Made by a program: the position numbers and the translations under genes
Origin: Streptomyces coelicoflavus
Lineage (GTDB): Bacteria; Actinomycetota; Actinomycetes; Streptomycetales; Streptomycetaceae
Assembly (NCBI RefSeq): GCF_003112555.1
Contig: NZ_BEWB01000004.1
Location: forward strand, 558,001-622,000
DNA length: 64,000 nucleotides
Direction of reading: 5' to 3'
Notes under the pieces: generated by a model
Database searches by the model: none
Seen by the model: the letters and a program-made list of their open reading frames with translations, nothing else
Told to the model about the DNA's origin: nothing
In this document: piece after piece, positions 7,994 through 15,160 of the stretch
Layout of the letters: each line of letters opens with the position of its first letter
Numbering within the stretch: the first letter of the stretch is position 1

Positions 7994-8374
7994 GTGGTGA
8001 ACAACCAGATCATCGACGACCGCGACACACGTCTGTCGCCCCTGTCGCCCGAGGACCTCGCCGCGCTCCGGGACAACCTCCAGGAGCAGCGGCTGTTCCG
8101 CGAGGACCAGCTGCGGCAGATGGCGGCGGTCCCGTCCCGCACCGACGCGCTGATCCAGCGGCGGTCCGCCGCGCAGACCGAGGTCCGGGTCAAGCTGGCG
8201 GCCTCCGCGCGCATGGTCCTCGCCGACGTCGAGGCGGCCCTCGACCGCATGGACGAGGGCCGCTACGGCCGTTGTCACCTGTGCCGGCGCACCATCGACC
8301 GCGACCGGCTGATGATCGTGCCGCAGGCCCGCTACTGCTCCCGCTGCCAGCAGGTGCGGGAGGCCGGACGATGA
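7994..8374 (+). CDS. TraR/DksA-family zinc-finger protein (second copy)
   Basis: A 126-residue paralogue of the previous gene. It has a longer, charged N-terminal helical region, the conserved run LADVEAALDRMDEGRYGRCH and a CHLC ... YCSRC zinc finger. It starts at tandem GTG codons (7994 or 7997) after AAGGGGTGAA. Its stop overlaps the start of the MreB-like gene (ATGA), so the two are translationally coupled. The predicted role is binding of RNA polymerase. The coupling to a cytoskeletal-type ATPase is unusual and suggests a joint role in growth or sporulation timing, but that is inference. Confidence 0.85.
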   Translation: MVNNQIIDDRDTRLSPLSPEDLAALRDNLQEQRLFREDQLRQMAAVPSRTDALIQRRSAAQTEVRVKLAASARMVLADVEAALDRMDEGRYGRCHLCRRTIDRDRLMIVPQARYCSRCQQVREAGR

Positions 8375-9195
8375 CCCTGCTCCGGCGGCCCCGCGCCGTG
8401 CTGTCCCGGCACCGGCCCTGGCCGCTGTGCCGGCAGTGCAGCGGCGTCGCCCTCGACATGGGCAGCGCCCGTACCCGCGCCTGGGTCTCCGGACGCGGGA
8501 TGATCCTCGACGTGCCGACGGTGACCTTCCCCGGCGCGGGCGCGGTGTACCCCATCCAGCGGGGCTCCATCGTCGACACCCAGGGCACCGCCCGGATGCT
8601 CGACCGGCTGCTGGGCCACCGGCTGCCCCGCTTCACCCGCCCGGTGGTCGTGGTCACCGCGCCGGTGCTGGGCGGGCCGGCCTACCGGACCGAGGCCCGT
8701 TCGGCCGTGGAGGTGCTGCGCCCGCGCAGTGTGCTGACCGTTCCCAGCGCGCGGGCGGTGGCCCTCGGAGCGGGCGCCGACCTGTCCCGGCCGCTGCTCG
8801 TCATGGACATCGGTGCCCATCTCACGGAGGTGGTGCTCCTGGTCGACGGCGCCGTCTTCGACGCCCGTCGCACCGCGCTCGGCACCGGGGACATCGACGA
8901 CACCACCCCGTCCGCGCGGATCGGGGAGGCGCTGGCCGACATGACGACCTCGATGCTGCGGCAGGACGGCACGTCGCTCACCCTCGACGCGCTGAGCCGG
9001 GGGCCGCTGCTGGCGGGCGGCGGCGCGCTGCGCCCCGAGATCACCTGCCGGCTCGCCGACCGGCTGCACGTACCGCTGCGCGCGGTGCCCGCGCCCCACA
9101 CGGCCGCCGTGCGCGGCGCCGCGAAGCTCCTGGAGGCCGCCCACACCCACCCGTCGACCACGGGCACGGACCCACCGGAGGGCCACCCGCACTGA
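8371..9195 (+). CDS. Short MreB-like actin-family ATPase
   Basis: A 274-residue actin-fold protein. It shows the phosphate-1 loop (VALDMGSARTRAWV), phosphate-2 loop (VMDIGAHLTEVVLL) and adenosine motif (LLAGGGALRPEI) of the MreB/Mbl family. It is about 60-70 residues shorter than true MreB (about 340 aa), so subdomain elements needed for polymerisation may be missing. Streptomyces are known to carry such a truncated third MreB-like protein beside MreB and Mbl. ATG at 8371 overlaps the stop of the zinc-finger gene. The C-terminus (THPSTTGTDPPEGHPH) is low-complexity. Confidence 0.82.
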   Translation: MTLLRRPRAVLSRHRPWPLCRQCSGVALDMGSARTRAWVSGRGMILDVPTVTFPGAGAVYPIQRGSIVDTQGTARMLDRLLGHRLPRFTRPVVVVTAPVLGGPAYRTEARSAVEVLRPRSVLTVPSARAVALGAGADLSRPLLVMDIGAHLTEVVLLVDGAVFDARRTALGTGDIDDTTPSARIGEALADMTTSMLRQDGTSLTLDALSRGPLLAGGGALRPEITCRLADRLHVPLRAVPAPHTAAVRGAAKLLEAAHTHPSTTGTDPPEGHPH

Positions 9196-9628
9196 TCCGG
9201 CGCGGGCCGGCCCCGGTACGCCTTGCGGTCCACCGGAGCACGGGGGCCGGGCACCCCGGTGCCGGCCGTCCACCCGGAGGGCGGACACGGACCCGCCGGG
9301 TCCACCGGAACCGGGACGGTCCACCGCCCGGCCCGGTGCCGGTGCCGGTACGTGGGCCGAGCACCGTGGTCGGTCCGTGCCCGGCCGCTCGGAGGGCGGA
9401 CACGGGCCCGGCGGAGGGTCACCCGCGCCGGTCCACCGCCCGGTCCCGGTTCGTGTCCAGTACGCCGGTACGCGGGTCGGGCGCCCCGGGGCGGCCGACC
9501 CCCTCCGGAGGCCGGGCGCGGACCCACCGGGGGTCCACCCGCGCCGGGCCGGTCCGCCGCCCGGTCCCGGTACGTCCCCCGGTGGAACGCCGGCGGGCGG
9601 GCCCGGGCTCCGGGGCCAGTCCCACCGG

Positions 9629-9664
9629 CACCGGAGCCGGCACCGGAGCCGGCACCGGAGCCGG
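9629..9664 (+). repeat. Three tandem copies of CACCGGAGCCGG
   Basis: Perfect 12-bp tandem triplication inside the gene-free tract at 9196-10008. It is prone to slippage and has no evident coding role. Confidence 0.9.
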
Positions 9665-9809
9665 ATGCCCGGCCGGCCGGGCGCGGCCTCCGGGACCCGG
9701 GAGTCCGCCGCCCCTCCGGCGGACCGGCGGTCCGGTGATCCGGCGGTCACCGGGGCGCCGCTCGCCCCGGCCCGGCCTACCGGAAACGCCGCACCCACAT
9801 CTCCCACAC

Positions 9810-9902
9810 GCCGCCCCCGTCCCCCGCCCCGCCCGCGTCCCCCGCCCCGCCCCGCCCGCGTCCCCCGCCCCGCCCGCCCGCGTCCCCCGATCCCCGCCCC
9901 CG
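9810..9902 (+). repeat. Strand-asymmetric C-rich repeat tract
   Basis: About 90 bases made almost only of C with interspersed G and T, built from GCGTCCCCCGCCCCGCCC-like units. The minus strand therefore carries many runs of 4-5 G and could fold into G-quadruplexes. It lies about 105 bp upstream of the Rv1733c-type gene. Confidence 0.75.
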
Positions 9903-10008
9903 TTCGTACGGCCGGCGCCCGCCCCGGTGCCGGCCGTACCCCGCGTCCCGCGCGCGACCTCGTGGCCTCGACCCGACAGGCCGCCCCGCCCCAGGAAGGA
10001 GACACACC

Positions 10009-10647
10009 ATGGCCGGAGAGATTCCTCCCGCCCAGCCACCGCCCGCCGGCCCCGACCCCGCGCCGCACCCGTACCTCCTGATGTGGCGGTGGCGGCGCAA
10101 CCCCCTGCGGCGGTCCAGCGACCGGCTGCGGGCGTGGATCTCGCTCGGGATCCTGCTCGCCGTGCTGGTGGCCGCCCCGGCGTCGATGTTCGGAGTCGGC
10201 GACAGCGCCTACCGGCACTACCGGAGCACCGCCGAGCACGAGGAGCGGACCCGGGACCACCGCCCCGCCGTCCTGACCCACGACGCCCCGCGCCACCCCG
10301 AGCCGGGCTCCGACGAGGCGAAGGAGACCCGCTACCCGGTCCCGGTGCGCTTCACCGGCCCCGACGGGGTGAGCAGGACCGGGACGACCGAGGTCGAACC
10401 GGGGCTGCCGGCCGACAGCACCGTCCTGGTCTGGGTCGACGACGAGGGCCGGATCACCGAGCCGCCGCTGTCCGCGGAGCAGATCCGCAGCCGCACGATG
10501 GGCTGGGCGATCCTCGCCTTCCTCGGCGTCGTCATCACCGGTCTCGCCGCCCACGCCGCCACGGGACTCGTGCTGTACCGGCGCAACCTCGCCCAGTGGG
10601 ACGCGGCCTGGGCCAACACGGCCCCGCGCTGGAGCAGACTCCCGTGA
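10009..10647 (+). CDS. Rv1733c-type two-TM membrane protein
   Basis: A 212-residue protein with the family hallmark WRWRRNPLRRSSDRLRAW, TM1 (about 45-62), an exported middle domain with VRFTGPDGVSRTGTTEV and the charged run VWVDDEGRITEPP, and TM2 (about 166-188) before a short cytoplasmic tail. This layout matches the actinobacterial Rv1733c family (a dormancy-regulon antigen in mycobacteria), whose function is unknown. The ATG follows AAGGAGACACACC. It is convergent with the TPR gene, and a TGACGCCCGTC stretch separates their ends. Confidence 0.75.
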   Translation: MAGEIPPAQPPPAGPDPAPHPYLLMWRWRRNPLRRSSDRLRAWISLGILLAVLVAAPASMFGVGDSAYRHYRSTAEHEERTRDHRPAVLTHDAPRHPEPGSDEAKETRYPVPVRFTGPDGVSRTGTTEVEPGLPADSTVLVWVDDEGRITEPPLSAEQIRSRTMGWAILAFLGVVITGLAAHAATGLVLYRRNLAQWDAAWANTAPRWSRLP

Positions 10648-10669
10648 CGCCCGTCCGGGGGCGTGCCCC

Positions 10670-11458
10670 TCACGCCGTCGCCGCACCCGCCGCCGGCGGC
10701 GCCAACTGCCGGGCCAGCCACGTCGGGACACCGCCGAGGAGCCGGAACAGCCGCCGCGCCTCCTCCCGCAGCCGGGACGCCTCCGGCTCCGACTCCGCGT
10801 CCGCCAGCGAGGCCAGCGCGGGCGCCGTACCGACGAGGTACCCCAGCTCCTCGCGGATCCGCAGCGACTCGGCGAAACCGTGCCGCGCCTCGGTCAACTC
10901 CCCCTCGCGCAGGGCCAGACCCGCCAGATGCCGCCAGGTGAAGGACAGGAGCAGCGGCTCGGCGTGCGCCGTCGCGCCGGCGTGTGCGCGCCGGTACGCC
11001 GCGCGGGCCGCCTGGGGGGACCGGGTCAGGTTCTCCGCGAGCAGTCCGCGCCGGAAGTCGAGCAGCGCCCGCCCCTCCGCGCCCGGCGCGATCAGCGCCG
11101 CCGCCCGGCCCAGCGCGGCCCGCGCCTCGTCGGCCCGGTCGCGCACCCCGTGCACCGTGGCGGCGTACGCGAGTTGACCCCGTTCACAGGCGGCGGCCCC
11201 ACGTTCGTCGTCGCTGTGGGCGAGGGCCTCCGCGGTGCGCAGCGCGTCCTCGGCCTCGGCCCAGCCCTGCTCCGTGTACAGGCACCGCTCCACCAGCAGC
11301 GCGGTCCGCTGCAAGGCGGTGTCCGCGGTGACCGGCTCCAGCAGGGCCGCAGCGTCGGCCCAGCAGCCGCGCGAGCGCAGCCGCCATACCGCGGTCTGGA
11401 GCGGATCGTCACCTTCGGTCGTTCCCCAGCCAGAACCAGCCATGGCGGAATGCGCCAC
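10670..11458 (-). CDS. Tetratricopeptide-repeat protein
   Basis: A 262-residue all-helical protein with Ala/Leu/Glu-rich TPR-like repeats, for example WAEAEDALRTAEALAHSDDE and AARAAYRRAHAGATAHAEP. It has no signal peptide, TM segment or catalytic domain, so it is probably a cytoplasmic scaffold. The GTG start is preceded by GGGGAGGGCGAC; an ATG five codons in is possible. It is transcribed alone, away from pucR. A palindrome about 90 bp upstream may control it. Confidence 0.6.
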   Translation of the reverse strand: MAHSAMAGSGWGTTEGDDPLQTAVWRLRSRGCWADAAALLEPVTADTALQRTALLVERCLYTEQGWAEAEDALRTAEALAHSDDERGAAACERGQLAYAATVHGVRDRADEARAALGRAAALIAPGAEGRALLDFRRGLLAENLTRSPQAARAAYRRAHAGATAHAEPLLLSFTWRHLAGLALREGELTEARHGFAESLRIREELGYLVGTAPALASLADAESEPEASRLREEARRLFRLLGGVPTWLARQLAPPAAGAATA

Positions 11459-11542
11459 GTCGCCCTCCCCTTAGCACGCCATCGAGCTCTCGAGTGGTGG
11501 CCGCATCTCAGCACGGATCCGGCGGCCCGGCCAAGAGGATGG

Positions 11543-11556
11543 GTGAAACTTTTCAC
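11543..11556. promoter_or_regulatory. Palindrome GTGAAA-CT-TTTCAC upstream of the TPR gene
   Basis: Two 6-bp perfect arms flank a 2-bp centre in the 182-bp gap between pucR (ending at 11641) and the TPR gene (starting at 11458). The site resembles operators of one-component regulators, but the cognate factor is unknown. Confidence 0.35.
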
Positions 11557-11640
11557 AAAGTCGTGGTCTTCGTGCCGTCGAGGTTTGGAACCGCCCCGGA
11601 CCGCTCCGGGCCCCGACGCGGCCGCCGCGCGCCCCGGGCC

Positions 11641-13353
11641 TCAGCTCATGCGCAGGGCCAGGAAGAAGTCGAGCTTGTCCTCCAGCCGCGACAGGTCACG
11701 CCCCGTCAACTGCTCGATCCGCCCGACGCGGTAGCGCAGCGTGTTGACGTGGAGGTGCAGCCGGTTCGCACAGCGCGTCCAGGAGCCGTCGCTGTCGAGG
11801 AACGCCTCCAGCGTCGGGATCAGCTCGGCGCGGTGCCGGCGGTCGTAGTCCCGCAGCGGGTCGAGCAGCCGGGCGGTGAAGGCCCGCCGCACGTCGTCCG
11901 GGACGAAGGGGAGCAGCAGCACGTGCGAGGCCAGCTCCTGGTGGCCCGCCGCGCAGACCCGGCCGGGGCGCGCCGCGGCGACCCGGCGCGCGTGCCGGGC
12001 CTCCTCCAGCGCCCCGCGCAACCCCTCCGCCGAGTGCACGGCCGCGCTGACGCCGAGCGTGACGCGCCCGTCCCCGTCGAGACCGGCCGACAGCGGTTCC
12101 CGTACGGACTCGAGCAGCGCGTCCGCGAGGACCCCCGCCTCGGAGCCGTCGTGCTCGCTGGAGACCGCCGGCAGCGGTACGAGGGCGACCGCCTCCTCGC
12201 CGGTGTGCGCCACGGCGATGCGGTCCGACTGCTCGGGGCCGGTGGCGTGCGGGTCGACGAGGATCTCCTCGAGCAGGGTCTGCGAGATGCGGCCGGTCTG
12301 CCCGTCGCCGTCCGCCCACTCCACCCGGGCCACCACGACCTGCCAGTGCGGTGCCGCGCCGAGGCCGGGCAGCAGCACCGGCGCCGCCACCCGCAGCCGG
12401 GCCGCGATCTCGGCCGGCGCGGCGCCCGTCTGCACCAGCTCCAGCACCTCCTGGGCGAGCCGCCGCCGCACCGTGCGCGCCGCGTCCCGCCGGTCCCGCT
12501 CGACCGCGATCAGCTGGGTGACGCCGTACAGCAGGTCGAGCCGTTCCTCGGCCCACTCCCCGGCGTCCGCCTCCACCACGAGCAGCCAGTCGGACAGCAC
12601 CGTCTCGCGCACCTCCCGGCCGCCCGCCGCCGCGCCCTGCGGGACACGCGGCGCCGCGGCCGCCGACGGGAGCTGCCCCCGGCCGCGCACCGGGAAGAGG
12701 CTGTACGTCGTGGCGCCCACGGACACCCGGTGCGGCGCGCGCCGGCCCGCGCGGGTGGCCGCGAGGTGTTCCGCCGCGAGCTTGGCGCACACCTCGGCCG
12801 GGAGGGCGGGCTCCGCGTCCTTCGGTCCCGCGACCTGCCGTCCGGTGGGGGAGAGGACCCAGGCGCGCAGGTCGAGGTCGGAGCCGAGCAGGTCCAGGAC
12901 CACGTCGGGGCCGCCGCCCGCCGGTCCCGAGGTCATCATCCGGCGGTGCCGGTCCACCACGGCCGCGAGGTCCCCGGCCCGTTCGCCGGACACCTGGCGC
13001 ACGACGTGCTCGGTGATCGTCGCGAAGGCCACCGCCTCGTGCACCGCGAAGAGCGGCAGCCGGTGCCGGGCGCAGGCCACCACCAGGTCCTCCGGCACGC
13101 TCCCCAGCTCCGCCTCACCGGCGGCCAGCGCGGCCACCTGGGCCTGCACCAGGAGACGCACGAACGGCTCGGAGTCGGCGGCGCCCCGGCGCCAGGCCAG
13201 GCCGGTGAGGACCAGCTCGCCGCCCGAGAGGTAGCGGCTGGGGTCCCGCAGGTCGGTGGTCATCACGCCGCGGACCGTACGGTCCAGCTCGTCCTCGCCG
13301 CCGAGCAGCTTGAGGCCCAGCGCGTCGGTGTCCAGCAGTGCGCGCAGCCGCAT
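11641..13353 (-). CDS. PucR-family transcriptional regulator
   Basis: A 570-residue regulator next to and divergent from the xanthine dehydrogenase genes. The N-terminal PucR domain (about 1-125; MRLRALLDTDALGLKLLGG, LRDPSRYLSGGELVLTGL) senses a purine-derived signal in related proteins. The middle carries a CdaR/GGDEF-like region. The C-terminus is a PucR-type helix-turn-helix (WTRCANRLHLHVNTLRYRVG, then RIEQLTGRDLS). ATG at 13353 matches the family start. In-frame sequence upstream (to 13593) is not family-like and lacks a good ribosome binding site. It most likely controls the divergent xdh genes. Confidence 0.88.
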   Translation of the reverse strand: MRLRALLDTDALGLKLLGGEDELDRTVRGVMTTDLRDPSRYLSGGELVLTGLAWRRGAADSEPFVRLLVQAQVAALAAGEAELGSVPEDLVVACARHRLPLFAVHEAVAFATITEHVVRQVSGERAGDLAAVVDRHRRMMTSGPAGGGPDVVLDLLGSDLDLRAWVLSPTGRQVAGPKDAEPALPAEVCAKLAAEHLAATRAGRRAPHRVSVGATTYSLFPVRGRGQLPSAAAAPRVPQGAAAGGREVRETVLSDWLLVVEADAGEWAEERLDLLYGVTQLIAVERDRRDAARTVRRRLAQEVLELVQTGAAPAEIAARLRVAAPVLLPGLGAAPHWQVVVARVEWADGDGQTGRISQTLLEEILVDPHATGPEQSDRIAVAHTGEEAVALVPLPAVSSEHDGSEAGVLADALLESVREPLSAGLDGDGRVTLGVSAAVHSAEGLRGALEEARHARRVAAARPGRVCAAGHQELASHVLLLPFVPDDVRRAFTARLLDPLRDYDRRHRAELIPTLEAFLDSDGSWTRCANRLHLHVNTLRYRVGRIEQLTGRDLSRLEDKLDFFLALRMS

Positions 13354-13658
13354 TCTCGTCGCCGCCGTTCTTTGTCTCGAAGTGTTCCAGGTCACGCGGC
13401 TGTGTCGCCCGATTCCGGAGAAGAACAGGGAGGCTCCCGAGCACCTCCGTTCATACGAATCTACAAGATGCCCGCCCTGGCCAGCCAACTCCTTCATGGT
13501 TTCTGCGACTGACCCCGGTGGAGCACACGACGGTGTACTGAGGCCATTCCACGTGAACAGCACATGAACGAGCCGGGCCTCCCGTACCCGCATGTGGCTC
13601 GATCCGTACGCCCCCGATCGACCCCGTACCCCCGATCAGACGAGGAAGAGAGCCGGTC
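13354..13658. promoter_or_regulatory. Divergent pucR / xdh promoter region
   Basis: 305 bp without a gene between the starts of pucR and the xdh FAD subunit. It is less GC-rich than the surroundings around 13440-13560 (TTCATACGAATCTACAAGATG). Two clusters of CGTACCCCCGATC/CGTACGCCCCCGATCG type sequence lie at 13600-13640, close to the xdh start. I cannot pick a defined PucR site by eye. Confidence 0.5.
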
Positions 13659-14549
13659 ATGGACTTCCTTCGCCCCGCCAGCTGGGAGGAGGCGCTCGCC
13701 GCGAAGGCCGAGCACCCCACCGCTGTGCCGATCGCGGGCGGTACCGACGTGATGGTCGAGATCAACTTCGACCATCGCAGGCCCGAGTACCTCATGGACC
13801 TGAACCGCGTCGCCGACCTGACCGAGTGGGAGGTCGGCGAGGACTTCGTACGGCTCGGTGCCTCCGTGCCCTACACCCGGATCATGGAGGACCTCCGCAC
13901 CGAGCTGCCGGGGCTCGCCCTCGCCTCGCACACGGTCGCCTCCCCGCAGATCCGCAACCGCGGCGGCGTGGGCGGGAACCTCGGCACCGCGTCCCCGGCC
14001 GGCGACGCCCACCCGGCCCTGCTCGCCGCCGGCGCCGAGGTCGAGGCCGAGTCGGTGCGCGGCACCCGCCGCATCCCGATCGACGCGTTCTACACCGGCG
14101 TGAAGCGCAACGCGCTGGCGCCCGACGAGCTGATCCGCGCCGTGCACGTCAGGAAGGCCGACGGACCGCAGCAGTTCTCCAAGGTCGGCACCCGCAACGC
14201 CATGGTCATCGCCGTGTGCGCCTTCGGCCTCGCCGTGCACCCGGACACGCGTACCGTCCGCACCGGCATCGGCTCGGCCGCGCCCACCCCGATCCGCGCC
14301 ACGGCCGCCGAGGAGTTCCTGAACGCGGCGCTCGAGGAGGGCGGCTTCTGGGACAACGGGAAGGTCGTCACCCCCTCGGCCGTCAAGCGGTTCGCGGACC
14401 TGTGCGCGGCCGCCTGCGACCCGATCGACGACGTCCGCGGCACCGCCGCCTACCGCCGCCACGCGGTCGGTGTCATGGCGCGCCGGACGCTCACCTGGAC
14501 CTGGGAGTCGTACCGCGGCGCCCGCCGCACCACGGAAGGAGCCGCGTGA
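13659..14549 (+). CDS. Xanthine dehydrogenase, FAD-binding subunit
   Basis: A 296-residue medium chain of a molybdenum hydroxylase that oxidises hypoxanthine/xanthine to urate. The FAD-binding motifs are AVPIAGGTDVMVEI (about 28-41) and IRNRGGVGGNLGTASPAGDAH (about 105-125). The C-terminal CO-dehydrogenase-flavoprotein domain ends around GVMARRTLTWT. It starts at ATG 13659 after GAGGAAGAGAGCC. Its stop overlaps the start of the Fe-S subunit (TGATG), so the three subunits are translationally coupled. Confidence 0.9.
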   Translation: MDFLRPASWEEALAAKAEHPTAVPIAGGTDVMVEINFDHRRPEYLMDLNRVADLTEWEVGEDFVRLGASVPYTRIMEDLRTELPGLALASHTVASPQIRNRGGVGGNLGTASPAGDAHPALLAAGAEVEAESVRGTRRIPIDAFYTGVKRNALAPDELIRAVHVRKADGPQQFSKVGTRNAMVIAVCAFGLAVHPDTRTVRTGIGSAAPTPIRATAAEEFLNAALEEGGFWDNGKVVTPSAVKRFADLCAAACDPIDDVRGTAAYRRHAVGVMARRTLTWTWESYRGARRTTEGAA

Positions 14550-15160
14550 TGCGCGTCAACCTCACCGTCAACGGACGCCCCCAGGAGGCCGACGACGTCT
14601 GGGAGGGCGAGTCCCTGCTGTACGTGCTGCGCGAGCGGATGGGCCTGCCCGGCTCCAAGAACGCCTGCGAGCAGGGCGAGTGCGGCTCGTGCACGGTCCG
14701 CCTGGACTGCGTGCCGGTGTGCTCCTGCCTCGTCGCCGCCGGCCAGGCCGAGGGCCGCGAGGTCGTCACCGTCGAGGGCCTCGCCGAGTACGCCCGGCAG
14801 CGTGCCGAGGGCGGCGCCACCGGTGCCCGCGGAGCCACCGGTGTCCGCGGCGGGGAGAGCGCCTCGCTGGACGCGGCCCGGCGGTGGCAGGCCCGGGGCA
14901 CCGACTCGCAGACCGGCGAGAACATCGAACTGGCCCCCGTACAGCAGGCGTTCATCGAAGCTGGCGCCGTCCAGTGCGGCTTCTGCACCCCCGGACTGCT
15001 GGTCGCCGCCGACGAGCTGCTGGAGCACCACCCGGACCCGACCGACGAGGACATCCGCGAGGCGCTGTCCGGCAACCTGTGCCGCTGCACCGGCTACGAG
15101 AAGATCATGGACGCGGTCCGCCTGGCCGCGGCCCGCCGTTCCGAGGGGGCCGGAGCATGA
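14549..15160 (+). CDS. Xanthine dehydrogenase, (2Fe-2S) subunit
   Basis: A 203-residue small subunit carrying two [2Fe-2S] clusters that pass electrons from molybdopterin to FAD. Plant-ferredoxin-type ligands are C40, C45, C48 and C60 (CEQGECGSC ... CSC). Helical-domain ligands are C143/C146 (QCGFCTPG) and C178/C180 (CRCTG). An extra Gly/Ala-rich insert of about 40 residues (85-125, GGATGARGATGVRGG) separates the two cluster domains; most homologues are about 160-170 aa. Start and stop overlap both neighbours. Confidence 0.92.
   Translation: MRVNLTVNGRPQEADDVWEGESLLYVLRERMGLPGSKNACEQGECGSCTVRLDCVPVCSCLVAAGQAEGREVVTVEGLAEYARQRAEGGATGARGATGVRGGESASLDAARRWQARGTDSQTGENIELAPVQQAFIEAGAVQCGFCTPGLLVAADELLEHHPDPTDEDIREALSGNLCRCTGYEKIMDAVRLAAARRSEGAGA

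Larger units (their letters stand above)
9196..10008. other. 813-bp gene-free, repeat-rich GC tract
   Basis: Open frames exist on both strands but all encode low-complexity Pro/Arg/Gly sequence, none with a convincing start. The stretch is made of degenerate repeats: CGGAGGGCGGACACGG-type and CCGCCCGGTCCCGGT-type elements recur several times between 9230 and 9580. A 12-bp tandem repeat and a polypyrimidine tract follow. The AAGGAG ribosome binding site of the next gene is at its right end. I see no RNA gene. Confidence 0.6.

Noticed and set aside
9223..9738. 171-codon plus-strand frame in the gene-free tract
   Set aside because: Translation is only repeats of Pro/Gly/Arg from degenerate DNA repeats, with no ribosome binding site.
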